A DNA stretch of 64,000 nucleotides, from positions 23,066,247 through 23,130,246 of the forward strand of contig NC_079488.1 in NCBI RefSeq assembly GCF_020520425.1, read 5' to 3'. This DNA comes from Spinacia oleracea (lineage: Eukaryota > Streptophyta > Magnoliopsida > Caryophyllales > Amaranthaceae). A model generated the notes under the pieces. The model worked only from the letters and a program-made list of their open reading frames with translations. It ran no database searches and was not told the DNA's origin. Below, piece by piece: positions 23,972-35,838 of this stretch. Position numbers and translations under genes: made by a program. Within the stretch, counting starts at the first letter, position 1. The number at the start of each line of letters is the position of its first letter.

Positions 23972-26900
23972 GTTTGGTATTCAGAGCCAAGGTTCTGGAC
24001 CATAAGTGCTAAACCTTACGGGTTTCGCACGAAATAGAATTCATTAGGCTTTAAGCAAAGAGTTTTAAGGAATTGGTTAAAAAGAATTTTCTAAAATCAT
24101 GTTAATTAAGTTAAAAATGAATATGAGTGTGAGCGTAGGAACGGGATAAAAGGGCTTATTTTATACGATTTAATTGCTTTAATTTGTTGAGACATATTAT
24201 GCTGAATGTTGTCTATCGAGGTTACTAATGATGTCCCCAAGGGATCGCAACGAGCACCATGATAACCACATTATGCACGAGGATTATGCCATATCGATGC
24301 AATTATGAGTGTTTTCTTTCCTAGTGATTGTGAATTAGAAATTGTCCTATGATGTTAGAGAAAGTCGAGTTTTAGTATCCTTTGACCTATCTACGTTTGA
24401 TATAATTTTGGGAATGAATTAGTTGACTGAATATGAAGCTAACATCAATTGTTTAAAGCGTAGTGTGATCAAAATGCCAAATGAGGATAGGATTGCATTC
24501 CCTAAGTTAGTAAGAAAACCAATGATTCAAATTTTCTCTGCTTTGAAAACCCCTATTGACCAATGGTGAATTTTTCTGGTTATCCTTGTAATGTTGTCGA
24601 TCACCCATCACCTATACAACTATTGTTTGTGAATATGCAAATGTTTTCCAGAAAAGAAACCTAGTATGCCTCCACCGAGAGAATTAAACTTTAGCATAAA
24701 AGTAATCACAATATCCACCCCGATTCCTAAAGCACCTATAGAATGACAGCAACTGAGTTGCAAAGAATTGAAGAAACAATTAGATGATTACTTGGATAAG
24801 GGTATATTCAACTGAGTGATTCACTTTTGGGAGCCATGTCATATTTATGAGTAAAAATGATGGAACTATGAGGTTATGCATAGACTATAAAGGGTTAAAC
24901 GGGATTACTATTAAGAACAAATATCATTTACCCCTTATTTATGATTTGTCTGACCAACTTCAAGGTAGGAAAGTATTTTTAAGGATAGGTTTGAGGCCGT
25001 GATACCATCAACTTTGCATTAAACTTGAGGATATTCCAAGAACAACCTTTCGAACCAACTATGGTCACCATGAGTTTGTTGTAATACCTTTTGGGTTAAC
25101 TAATGCATCAGCTGTATTTATGGATTTAATGAACCACATTTTCAAACCATACCTTGATGAGTTTGTAGTTGTTTCCATTGATGATATTTTGGTACATTCT
25201 AAGAGTAATGAGAAACACGAGGAGCATCGGAGAAAAGTGTTAGATATGTTGATTAAAAACAAATTATGTGCTAAGTCGTCAAAGTGTAAATTCTGGCTTA
25301 AGGAAATATCGTTTCTTTAGGTCATATTATTTCTGAGAAAGGTGTATCTGTTGATCATGAGAAAGTAAAAGCAATCGTGGAATACCCTAGACCAACCAAT
25401 GTCCTTGAAGTATGAAATTTTATGGGTTTAGCTGAAGATTATCGAAAATTTATCTAAGATTTCTCTAAGGTTGCCTTACCCACAATCCGATTGGTTAGAA
25501 AGAATATCAAATTTATGGGGAATGATGATTGCAAATTTGCAATTTGAGAACTTAAGAAACGTATCAAAATTTCCTATATCCTTGCCTTCCATCCGGAACT
25601 AAGAGACTTGTTATTTATATTAATACTTCTAAACATGGAATATGATGTGTCGAAATGGAACAGGAAGGTCATAGATGATTCTCTTGCCAACTCCAAGTCC
25701 CTGAATAGAACCACCTTACTTATGTTCTTGATATACAATACCCTACTAGAAAGGCAAATGTTATTGTAGATGCTTGAGTCAAAATCTTACCTAAATTCGA
25801 TCCTACCTTTCTACGAGCCAACCAAGATGATCTGTAAAACCTGGAAGTTAAGTTGTTAAGAATAAAGGAAATGTTTGTTTAAATGCGTTAAGTCAGCACC
25901 GAGACCAACTATGATTGATGAGACTAAGGAAATATTTGTTATGGAAGTCAAGTTCCTTAAGGATAAAGGAAACGTTTTCTTGAATGCGAGGCCAACTTTG
26001 AATTATGAGATTAAGGAAGTACGAATTAAGGATTTGCGCTAAAAACAAATGATCGCTGTGGAAGTTATGACCATTAGGTTCGGGATTATTCTGAGTTGTC
26101 ACCGTCAGCCACACATACTAAAAGATTGTCTATTGACAACGACCATAGAACCAATGACATTGTTAGCATGCCTCAGAAACCCATGACTGAAGTAGATCCT
26201 ATGACGAAACTACATGAGAAAGGCAGAAATGATACCAATGGTCCTTGTAATTCTCTTTTCTAATTATTCTATACTCGTTGATATTCCTTCATTCATTTAT
26301 TACTTGTCATATATGTTCGGAGTTTGTACCAAATAGGTTGATATGTTTAGGTTGTTGAGTACTAGGTGACCTAAAGAGATTCAGGCACGTTAGAAAGATG
26401 TGATGTAAGGATGATATGTTAGCAAATATGAGGAAGATTAACAGTTAATCGTTGAAAAAGGAGGGTAGATTTCTACAATAACTAAGAGACGAAAGATTGA
26501 AGTTGGAAGTTATCAGACAACTAGGGAAAGGAAAATTTTAGTTGCCTATAGCAAGTGCTCGAATACCCTTCCAGGAGGATATATGATAGACCCCTTTAGA
26601 GAGAACAAAAGATTTTAGATTTCATTGAGATGAGTTAATTTGAGGTAATCATTTGAAGAACGATAACATAAAGAAGTCACTTGGGAAACCCGATCTTATG
26701 TGCAAAGAAACGATAATGTATGAGTGTTACAGAGAATCAAGATAAGTTACCATTATGCGTCATATATCTGGTATCAATGGAATTGGTGCAAAAGTATTTT
26801 GAAGGTTCGTTGAGCTATTAAGAACATACTAGAGATTGTAAACCAATTACCATAAAGTTAGCTGAAATTATTTTGGGATTATCAATTGTATGTGAGATCT

Positions 26901-28324
26901 TGATGAATCACAATTAAGACCCGTGCTTCGATACATTTAGTAAACTTACCTATGGATAGTTTAAGAATGATGGAAAACCCTAAGGAACAAATTTGAGGAA
27001 AGCGCAGGAGTTCAGGAAGTTTCGAAATATGTCATGTTGGCAAGAAAGTAGTTTCGAAGGCTATGAAATGGCAACCTAGAGTGAACAACCTATACTAATC
27101 TATGCTAAAGTATTTACCGCATATTCTGAGTATATGTAGATACCTCAACCAGGCCATGTTCAAGGATCGAGTCACGTGATTTGGGTTGAGCCTCCATCGT
27201 TGAAAGAATTTGACTTAGGCGAGAGAATGTTGAACATCATTGTGTTAAAGTGAAATCAAAGAAATGCATGTTGAAGGACTAAAGGATGATTGATATGCCT
27301 CTATTAAGGAAGCTAAGAAGTTATCAATAATTGGTCTATCAATAAGGTTGAATGATAAAGTGCCGAAAGAGCACAAGTTTGTATTGTATAAGTGGCGAAT
27401 CACAAATTAAATCAAGGTTATTCAAGGTTTCAAAGCGTTCAAGTTATGGTTGATTTTCGAGTTACCTTTCCGCACCCTTCATAATGATTGTTTTGTGGAT
27501 GTAAGTACCTAAGTGTATTCTCAGATATGTTAGGGAAGCTAAGCTAGAAATTTTGAAGTTATGCAAGAATAGTATGCGGGACCCAACATGATTTATGGTG
27601 AAAAATATGAAATTGAGTTTACACATGAAGCTTTGAGGATTGTACAACAAATAAGTTATCAAGAATTAAGTTGTCAATAAGGTTGACGATATCATTGAAT
27701 GTTAGAATTTCGAAAAGAATTATGAATGATTGAGGATTGCAATGGAACTGAGATTAGAGAATCAACATATGACATGTCTATAGGACCAGGTAATCTGAAC
27801 TAAGTTTTCTGGGAGCTAGATTGTTTGTGATAAAGGCACGCTTGATGGCTTAGCATTATCCGCAAAATCCGAGGTTTGTCGACTTAGAATATAAAGGATA
27901 AGTAACAAAGTCATATGTCTAACGATGTATTTCTAGTCACATGATTGGACTCGAACCCCTGCAACGATCGTAATCAACAAGTTATTTAGTGTAGAAGAAA
28001 AGATCGAAGTTCGAAAGCAAAACGAATCAAGCGATGAAAGTCGACGACAAGATCCCTGCAGCAAAGAAGCCTAATAACAAACGAAAATGAAATACCTTCA
28101 AAAAGTTGCCTAAGGACAATAGAATGTGCGAATCACTATGTTTTCTGTGAATATGTAACGTATCAATCATGCTTATGCGTGAGATCAAATGATTGGTTAT
28201 GGCATGTATGTTTTCAATGAATAACGAATAGAACGATCAAGTATGTCATGTAAGATTTCTAGAAATCGGCAAGTTCGACTGAGCTCCAGTTTCGAGGACG
28301 AAACTTTTTCTAAGGGGGTAAGGA
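23972..28324 (+). mobile_element. Gypsy internal region, decayed
   Basis: Primer site TGGTATTCAGAGCCA at 23975-23989 (tRNA-Met type, one base longer than usual). A protease-like trace lies near 24390 and reverse-transcriptase traces at about 24860-25330, including the catalytic-region motif SIDDILVHS near 25180. No integrase could be recognised by eye. The purine tract AGGGGGTAAGGA at 28313-28324 abuts the 3' LTR. Broken in many places. Confidence 0.85.
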
Positions 28325-31083
28325 TGTAATACCCCGAAATTTTTTTTAACTCAATTTATTAAAATTAAAAATATTTATTAGCTTGATTCCGTTTTAAATA
28401 ATTACGAATAATCGAATTTCGTTAATTTAAACGTTTTTACTATTTATTTTTAAACGATAAATTTATAAACGAAAATTTATTTATTTAGGTCTCGTTAACG
28501 ATATTTTTTTTTTTTGTTATTAAGAATTTTTTTTTTTTACTACACATTTATATTTTTAGTAGTTTCCAAAAATGGCAACAAATTTCAGAAATTTTAGCCT
28601 AATCTTGGGAAATTACGAAAATGCCCTTAGAAGAGCCAAAATTCCATTTCTTTTATTCTCTTTGCTTTCCACGTACAAAGTAAGAAGGAAGCAATTTCCT
28701 TCCTTCCTCTCTTCCCTTGAATCTGTCCACATTCATTTGCTTAAGCCCCAAGTTCTTCTCCTTCTCCTTTACTCTACATGTTTTCAAAACCAGAAATTCA
28801 GATTGAAGAATTCAACCAAAAATCAATTCCATTCCTCTCCTCTCTTGTTTCTCTGGTTCAAACTAACCCCCACCACCACCACTGCTCAACCACCGACCAT
28901 TGCACCTAGCCTCAGCCACCCAGCACCACGCAACCACCACACCGCAATCACCTCAACCACTCGACCACCACCCTCACCCTGCTCTCCACCTCCCTCGAAC
29001 TCCCCTGCCCCTCCCCTGTTTCTTTTCTCTTTCCTTGCTCACAACACCACCAACGCAACGCCCCACCATCGTCCAGCATAACCACCACTGGCGCAACCCT
29101 TCCGCGCCGCCTAGCCAGCCTCCAACGACCTCCCTCCTCCCCATAACTGATCGGAAAACCGCTCCCCAACTCCCCTGTTTTCTCGCCTCCCTCGCACTCC
29201 CTCCTCCCTCTCTCGCCTGTATCACCACCGCACGAGCAACCACCACCATCACCGTCGCCTCTAGGCGCGGTTCACGGTGATGCGCCGCCCAGCCATCCGC
29301 CGCAGCTCTCCCTCCCCTTCGTGACCCCCTGTGCCGTGCACCACTCGACTCCCCTGCTTCTCCCCAGTCGTGCCCCCTTTCTCCCTCTTGCTCGTTGTTC
29401 GACCACCGCAGACCACCCACCAGCACCGGCGCAACCCTGCTGCGCCGCCCAGCCTCCCTTTCTCCATCCTCTCTTCTCTCCTCTTCGTGCTTCCCTTTCC
29501 CCTGTTTCGGCCCTCCCCTGTTCCGTGTTCTTGTTCCCAGAAAACCCAAAATCAGGTTTCAAATGAAACCTTGATTTTATTTTCCTCAAACCCAATCTAA
29601 GGTTGGGCCATTTTGGTTTGGGCCTTGGTGAGTTAAAAACTGAATTGCATGTTCAGAATTTCTAATTAATAATTTGCTTGCCTTAATAAATTTTGATAAT
29701 TTAGTTATTTTCCAATCAAATTATTATTTTTTTTCAAGTAGAAAAATGTATACACATATTTAATTTCTGGTTTTAACTAAATAAAGTCACTAGCTTGGAT
29801 TAATGGAATAAAAATAATATTTTCATGAAAATCGATTTATAAAATTGTATTTTGATCGAAAATTCGATTAATAATAATAATATTTCGTTAAATTTTGAAA
29901 TCATGTTTTATTAAAATTTGTTATTTACAAATTCGTTATTTATAAAATTTATGATTTACAAAATATTGATTTTAAATTATTTATCAATTTAGTACTAATT
30001 CAATGATTTAATATTTTGGAAGAAATTGGACTCGGAGCTCAGGACGAACGAACCAAGGAAAATCCTTAGCAAAAATCGCGGAGATAGGTAACGGCTATTG
30101 CTAGTACCCGCAATTCCCTTATAAATGCGTTTGTGAAAATACAATGTTATGATTTATTTATGAATTGAATGCTTTGACATGTTTTATGAATTGCGGGAAA
30201 TGAAATGTGATTTGATTGAATTATTTATTATAATATGATTGATTGAAATTCTTATAAAACGATCTTTATAAGAAACCATGAATGAAATGATGTCTCTATG
30301 ATGCCAGGAAAGAAATGATATTTTATGGATCTCAGGATCTAAATGATGTTTTATCATGATCTCATGATCTAAAGGAATTATGTTACTTCTACTGAAGTAG
30401 AAAGGCTAAAATGTAAAATTAAACAAAACATGATAAATGAAAGTGAAATTCCTAGTCCGTTTGGCAGTATATGTTCACAGGTTACGATTCTCGGTCATGC
30501 ATGTACCCATGGGGCATCCGCCCATTGAGCCAAGGCTCTCATGTTTTCGGGCCAAGGCCCCATGTTTATGGACAGCGGTCCATCGTGGAAGACGTTCCAC
30601 CATGTCATACTTGCCACGACTAGCATGTGCACCCTAAAGTTATGAATGAATTAAATAAAGGACCTTATTAAATGTTTTACATTATTCTATTCTCCCTGTG
30701 TTATTAAATAAAATGAATTGAAATGAATTTACGTTGCTAGAATAGTTCGTTACTGAGTCTTCGGCTCACCGTTATTTTGTTTTCTGTTTTAGGTACCGCT
30801 GGGAACGATGGGAACGAGTAGTGGCGAGGATTTCACTTTAATAATTTCCACCTAGTTTATGTTTTAAGTTTTAAATAGTTAATTAAATATTTTTAGTGAG
30901 TTATATACTTTATTTTGGTAATATAAAGGATTATTATGTTAATTTTGGAGGATTTAATAGCTTAAGATTGATGGTTGCCTTGTAATTCCCAAGAGAGAGT
31001 TACGGCAGGTAATGTCCCGACCGATTAGGTTGATTCCGCTGCTAATTATGATTAATAATTGAATTAGAGGTCGGGGTGTTACA
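28325..31083 (+). repeat. Gypsy 3' LTR
   Basis: 2759 bp, almost identical to 21213-23971 (one difference noticed, near position 28590). Followed by the duplicated GGTTA and then the rest of LKR exon 10. Confidence 0.95.
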
Positions 31084-31160
31084 GGTTAGCATCAACAACA
31101 GATTATGAAGAATTACCTCCCCATTTGAGAAAAGCTTGTATAGTTCACAAGGGAGCACTT

Positions 31161-31904
31161 TGTCACGGATGGCCTCCCACACTATCGCATGTGGCAGCAT
31201 GCAAGGCAGCAAGCATCGCAAGGCAACGCGGTGCACCGCCAAGGGCGGCGGCAAGGTCGTTGGGCACCATCGGGCAACGTGGTGGTCCATCGGATAGTGG
31301 GTCGTTTGGGGGTCCAAACGATATCCAAATGGGCTGAAACTTGGGGGCCCAAAGTATTTTGGCCCAATGAAGACAATTGTCGGGCCAGATTTTGGGTTTG
31401 AGGCCCGGATGGGCCCGGTTCGCAGCAGCTATGCACGAGAGTGCACCGGAAACTTCTAGATGGGTCCGGAAGTGTGTAGCTTGCTTGGATGATGATGGTT
31501 CTAGATGGGAAGGGTCTAGAACCTTGCTGTACAGATTAGGGAGAGTATTCTAGAGACCTCCATGTATAAAGGATTCCCTTTGGAAGTGGGAACATTCTAG
31601 AATAGTGTAGGGTATTCTTTGTAGGAGTAGTGTGGAATGTTCTAGAGTAGAAGTCTCTAGGCACTTGGGAGCCTATAAATAGGCTTGCCCATTCATTTGT
31701 ACATTCAGCCAACACAAGTGTATTCATTCTCAAGCAATAGAAAAACCTTTCCAAACTCTCTTGCTTACAAAGTTTCCTTACTTAGCCATTTTCGTAGCGC
31801 ACTTAGCATAGCTAAAGGGGTGAAGTGCCTTGACTAGTGATCCGACGGGACTGTGACGCTAGTAGGCAGCGTGCATACGGCTTAGAAATAGTCAGCACGT
31901 GACA
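31161..31904 (+). repeat. TR-GAG 5' LTR
   Basis: 744 bp. It contains CTATAAATAGG near 31674, a plausible TATA box, and several TCTAGA-type repeats (TTCTAGA at about 31455-31640). Confidence 0.9.
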
Positions 31905-32002
31905 AGTGGTATCAGAGCGGGAACGTTCGTTGGGACGTAACATCGTTGACGTTGAAGAGCTAGCTGTTGTGTGGACGAAGTTCTGATCGACGGACTGATC
32001 GG

Positions 32003-34201
32003 ATGGCATCGATCAAGGATAGTGTTGGTGCATCTGGCGTGGTGGAGGATCCCACCAAGAGGAGGAAGCCATCGACCACGGAGCTTGATGGTCGCTTGGC
32101 TAAAGTAGAGCTGGCGACGGCGGACCTCGTCGACAGCATGGGGCTTGCGGAGCAGCAACTCGAAGAGTTGAAGGGGCTTGCTTCTAGTCATGGACAAGGC
32201 ATCGAGGGAGTCGATAGCCGTGTCCAAGTGTTAGAGTTGGGGACTACGGCGGCGGCCGAGGAGGCAAGGGAAGCCGTGAACGTCCTCATTAATGAGGTTG
32301 CTGCCACACTTTGGGGAGAGGTGGCACAACTAAGGGATGCCATCATGGGGCATTACAATGTCATGAAAGAGCAACTAGAATCCGTCAAGGGGGACGTGGT
32401 TCTACTAAAGGCGGCAGTAGCCGGGGGCGCTACTATTCGGGAGGGACCAAGGATGAAGGTTCCGGAGCCGTCTAAATTCGAGGGCAAGCGTGACTCGAAG
32501 GCTATCGATAATTTCTTGTGGAGCATCGAGAGGTACTTCGAGGCCATGCATTTGGATGACGATGCTACAAGAATCTCCACCGCCACCATGTACTTTTTGG
32601 AGGATGCCATCCTTTGGTGGAGGAGGCGTGAGTTGGACATCCAGAAGGGTCTTTGCTCGATCAAGACGTGGGACGAGTTCAAGGCCGACTTCAAGAGGCA
32701 GTTCTATCCGGAGAATTCCGAAGAAATTGCGATGAAGAAGCTGCGTGGGTTGAAGCATACCGGATCAATCAAGGAGTATGTGAAAGAGTTTACTTCACTC
32801 ATGCTAGAGATATCGGATCTTCCGGAGAAGACCCAACTCATCTACTTTATGGATGGGCTACAACGATGGGCGGAGCAAGAGGTGCGGCGACGAGGAGCCA
32901 AGGATCTTGCCGAGGCCATAGCAGTGGCGGAGTCCCTATATGAGCTGCCAAGTTCGAGACGGGACAAAGGGAGGAGGTTCGATGAGGACGAAGGTGACGA
33001 GGAAGCATCGCATCAACCGAGGGCCAAGCATGCGGAGCATGGGAAGGACAAGGCCCAACCAAAGAGGGACGGTCGCGACGGAGGTAAGTCGTTTAGGCCT
33101 TTGAAATGTTATCTTCGCGAAGGTGAACATTTTGCAAGGAACTGCCCCGTCCGACAAAAGTTGGAGAAGATGAGTGCCATGGTCGGCACTACGGAGGAGG
33201 AGCCAACTGCCGAGAGAAGGCTAGGGGCGATGCAAATGGACGAGGAGGTCCAGCTCGCCAATTTGAGGCTCCGTAATGTTGGGGTCGTGGACAGCAGGCC
33301 GCGGGAGAAGGTCGTGCCACGGGAGATGGCACCCACGACAATGAAGGGAGCGGGCATCAAGTCGGGTGGAAACTTGATGGTCGTGCATGGAGAAGTGAAC
33401 GAGGAACCGTGTCGGGTGCTCGTGGATACTGGAGCAACCCACAACTTTCTTGCGCGGGGAGCAGCCAAGAAGTTAGGGGTGAAGTTCACTCGGGTCGGCG
33501 GCGAGATGAAGGCCGTCAATTCAAAGGCAACGCCAGTGTACGGCAAAGCATGGGACATTCCTATCCGCTTGGGGAAGTGGAGGAGCAAGGTCGACTTTGT
33601 GGTGGTCGACATGGATGATGAGGACGTGGTGCTAGGCATGGAGTTCCTAGACTCGGTCCTACCATTTCGAGTAGGTGATGGCGTGATGACCATCACACAC
33701 AAGGGCAGCGAGGTCGACATTCGACTCGCAAGGGACAAGGAAGACTACATGAGAATCTCTTCCTTGAAAGCTCGTGCAACGGCAACCAAGGGACGTCGAA
33801 GGAAAAGGGACGCGTGGTTCGGGTCGTGGGCACGAGAGACAGCTGATCGTGTGAAGCTCCATGGGAGGAAAAAGGAAGGTAGGCATGGTGCCTATCGTAA
33901 GGGCGAGGTGCCCAAGGTTGGGGTCGTGCAGCGGCAAAGCATTGGACGAGGTGCATGGTGCGGGTCGTGTGCACGCACAACGGGACGTCTTGACGAGGGC
34001 GTCAAGAATTTAGGTGGGGGAGAATGTCACGGATGGCCTCCCACACCGTCGCATGTGGCAGCATGCAAGGCAGCAAGCATCGCAAGGCAACGCGGTGCAC
34101 CGCCAAGGGCGGCGGCAAGGTCGTTGGGCACCATCGGGCAACGTGGTGGTCCATCGGATAGTGGGTCGTTTGGGGGACCAAACGATATCCAAATGGGCTG
34201 A
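32003..34201 (+). CDS. Gag-protease polyprotein of the TR-GAG element
   Basis: A single long frame of about 730 residues from MASIKDSVG, ending within the 3' LTR; an upstream in-frame ATG at 31967 would add 12 residues. Order: N-terminal coiled-coil-like stretch (residues ~25-130), retrotransposon gag domain with the ILWWRRRELD core (~155-285), an acidic/basic hinge, a CCHC-type knuckle (CYLREGEHFARNCP, ~370), then a retropepsin-like domain with the catalytic LVDTGATHNFL (~475). It would form capsid-like particles and process them; replication would need enzymes from another element. GC-rich and unlike its AT-rich surroundings. The frame appears whole. Last residues are LTR-encoded. Confidence 0.85.
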   Translation: MASIKDSVGASGVVEDPTKRRKPSTTELDGRLAKVELATADLVDSMGLAEQQLEELKGLASSHGQGIEGVDSRVQVLELGTTAAAEEAREAVNVLINEVAATLWGEVAQLRDAIMGHYNVMKEQLESVKGDVVLLKAAVAGGATIREGPRMKVPEPSKFEGKRDSKAIDNFLWSIERYFEAMHLDDDATRISTATMYFLEDAILWWRRRELDIQKGLCSIKTWDEFKADFKRQFYPENSEEIAMKKLRGLKHTGSIKEYVKEFTSLMLEISDLPEKTQLIYFMDGLQRWAEQEVRRRGAKDLAEAIAVAESLYELPSSRRDKGRRFDEDEGDEEASHQPRAKHAEHGKDKAQPKRDGRDGGKSFRPLKCYLREGEHFARNCPVRQKLEKMSAMVGTTEEEPTAERRLGAMQMDEEVQLANLRLRNVGVVDSRPREKVVPREMAPTTMKGAGIKSGGNLMVVHGEVNEEPCRVLVDTGATHNFLARGAAKKLGVKFTRVGGEMKAVNSKATPVYGKAWDIPIRLGKWRSKVDFVVVDMDDEDVVLGMEFLDSVLPFRVGDGVMTITHKGSEVDIRLARDKEDYMRISSLKARATATKGRRRKRDAWFGSWARETADRVKLHGRKKEGRHGAYRKGEVPKVGVVQRQSIGRGAWCGSCARTTGRLDEGVKNLGGGECHGWPPTPSHVAACKAASIARQRGAPPRAAARSLGTIGQRGGPSDSGSFGGPNDIQMG

Positions 34202-34768
34202 AACTTGGGGGCCCAAAGTATTTTGGCCCAATGAAGACAATTGTCGGGCCAGATTTTGGGTTTGAGGCCCGGATGGGCCCGGTTCGCAGCAGCTATGCAC
34301 GAGAGTGCACCGGAAACTTCTAGATGGGTCCGGAAGTGTGTAGCTTGCTTGGATGATGATGGTTCTAGATGGGAAGGGTCTAGAACCTTGCTGTACAGAT
34401 TAGGGAGAGTATTCTAGAGACCTCCATGTATAAAGGATTCCCTTTGGAAGTGGGAACATTCTAGAATAGTGTAGGGTATTCTTTGTAGGAGTAGTGTGGA
34501 ATGTTCTAGAGTAGAAGTCTCTAGGCACTTGGGAGCCTATAAATAGGCTTGCCCATTCATTTGTACATTTAGCCAACACAAGTGTATTCATTCTCAAGCA
34601 ATAGAAAAACCTTTCCAAACTCTCTTGCTTACAAAGTTTCCTTACTTAGCCATTTTCGTAGCGCACTTAGCATAGCTAAAGGGGTGAAGTGCCTTGACTA
34701 GTGATCCGACGGGACTGTGACGCTAGTAGGCAGCGTGCATAAGGCTTAGAAATAGTCAGCACGTGACA
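34025..34768 (+). repeat. TR-GAG 3' LTR
   Basis: 744 bp, near-identical to 31161-31904. The last 38 bp of LKR exon 10 follow after ACTT. Confidence 0.9.
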
Positions 34769-35050
34769 ACTTGCACCCTTATACGAGTATATTGATCGAC
34801 TTTGCGACTAGTAAGCTTCTTGTTCTTTTTTGGTTGGTCTTCCATTAATTTAATTAGAGTTGATCATACTATAGCTAACTGTCTACTGATTAGCAATTTA
34901 TGAATTTGTTCCAGCAAATTACCACAAAATCTTCCAGATTGAAGAATATTCACACAAAAGAATAACTATGTTGGTGCTCATCAAGTTACTATAGTTCATG
35001 TTCCAACATTAGTTGACCCGAAAGAAGTGTGATTTTCAAGTACAAAAGAA

Positions 35051-35178
35051 TAAGCATTGTATGCTCAGAGGTTTTTTCTCTAGAGTCGGATTAAGTTTAT
35101 TTGTTTTTTTAGTTATTTTGTTTTGTTTTGTTTTTGTTCGTTCAGCCGATATCAAAAAAAAAAAAAATTAAGCATTGT
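35051..35178 (+). mobile_element. Short 5'-truncated non-LTR (LINE) insertion
   Basis: About 108 bp ending in a T-rich run and a 14-base A tail, between two copies of TAAGCATTGT (35051-35060 and 35169-35178). A poly-A tail plus a 10-bp target duplication is the signature of target-primed reverse transcription. Confidence 0.8.
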
Positions 35179-35838
35179 CGTGATTTGTTGGACCTTAATA
35201 AACCTTTCATAATGTATCAATCAATTGAACTGCGAAACCGATTTTAATAGTAAGAAAGTAATGGTTGGAAGTAAAGCTTGGAAAGGATCTAGTTACGCCC
35301 GGTAGTATTGGGTGGAGTGGCCCGACCGGGCGCGTGTACAAAGAAAACAAAAAAGGTTAAATCACCTGACAAGACGAATGTACTTGTTGGTTTACTGTTG
35401 TGCACGCACCTGGCAGAGAGGAAGGCCACCAGTCAGTTTTAATTCCTTGCGATTCTTTGCTTCCTCGAGATTCTTTTATAACAACTATTTGACACTGTTA
35501 TATATTATGCTATAGATTAGAAATTTAGCATAATGAAAGCTACATAAACGAGATTATGACGAGTTAATCTTTATTTTTATGATAAAATTGCCGATTGATA
35601 AGCACGTTAATTTACCCCTGATTCTCGCCCTAATCTTAGAACGGATTTACAACAAATTATCAATCCTCCATGAATTGAACATGATTAACAAAATTAATAA
35701 GAAAAGTTAATTTTGAACGAAGATTAATAAAGAGTGGTTAACATTAATCCTTTGCCCTAAGTATTTAAAGGAAATCAATGTGACAGTTAATAAGAATTAA
35801 TAAAACTGCGAGTTTGATATGATCCACTTAAAAAGTTA
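35179..35838. other. AT-rich spacer
   Basis: No gene, exon or clear repeat was recognised here; in particular no saccharopine dehydrogenase exon. Confidence 0.5.

Larger units (their letters stand above)
21213..31083 (+). mobile_element. Ty3/gypsy LTR retrotransposon inserted in LKR exon 10
   Basis: LTRs of exactly 2759 bp at both ends (TGTAATACCCCG...GGGTGTTACA) are flanked by GGTTA at 21208-21212 and 31084-31088. A tRNA-Met primer site follows the left LTR and a purine tract precedes the right one. The 4.35-kb interior contains traces of protease and reverse transcriptase of the gypsy type but no long open frame. By eye the LTRs differ at about one position, so insertion is very recent, while the coding part is broken in many places. 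LTR start and style resemble Del/Tekay-type elements (inference). Same orientation as the host gene. Confidence 0.95.
31161..34768 (+). mobile_element. TR-GAG type LTR element inserted in LKR exon 10
   Basis: Two 744-bp LTRs (TGTCACGG...CGTGACA) are flanked by ACTT at 31157-31160 and 34769-34772. Primer site TGGTATCAGAGCGG at 31907-31920; purine tract AGGTGGGGGAGAA at 34012-34024. The only coding content is one gag/protease-like frame; no reverse transcriptase or integrase is present, as in the TR-GAG group of terminal-repeat elements. The LTRs show only a handful of differences. The element looks whole for its type. Confidence 0.9.
16901..34810 (+). pseudogene. LKR/SDH-like: Lysine-ketoglutarate reductase (LKR half of LKR/SDH), disrupted by two retrotransposons
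   Basis: LKR condenses lysine and 2-oxoglutarate to saccharopine, the first step of lysine breakdown; in plants it is usually fused to saccharopine dehydrogenase. Exons: 16901-17152, 17585-17671, 17803-17911, 18055-18228, 18330-18412, 18994-19092, 19385-19460, 20017-20188, 20341-20437, then exon 10 in three pieces (21165-21212, 31089-31160, 34773-34810). All junction phases agree and give about 435 residues. Family hallmarks: MLGNGVVGILSE at the start, KWERRSPLTP, FSHTHKGQ, GYSTPFLALG, SYMYPSLAAAKAA, CDIGGSIEFVNQ. Exon 3 lacks eight codons corresponding to the usual DFLHGLGQ segment but keeps frame if GTTAAC serves as donor. No SDH exon was found downstream. CACTA-1 ends 180 bp upstream of the ATG, so the promoter is probably displaced too. 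The TAG at the end of exon 10 overlaps a GTAAGC donor and need not be a stop. Confidence 0.88.

Noticed and set aside
34808-34810. TAG at the end of LKR exon 10 as a premature stop
   Set aside because: The reading CTA|GTAAGC supplies a good donor at that point and the phase fits, so the TAG probably spans the exon-intron junction.
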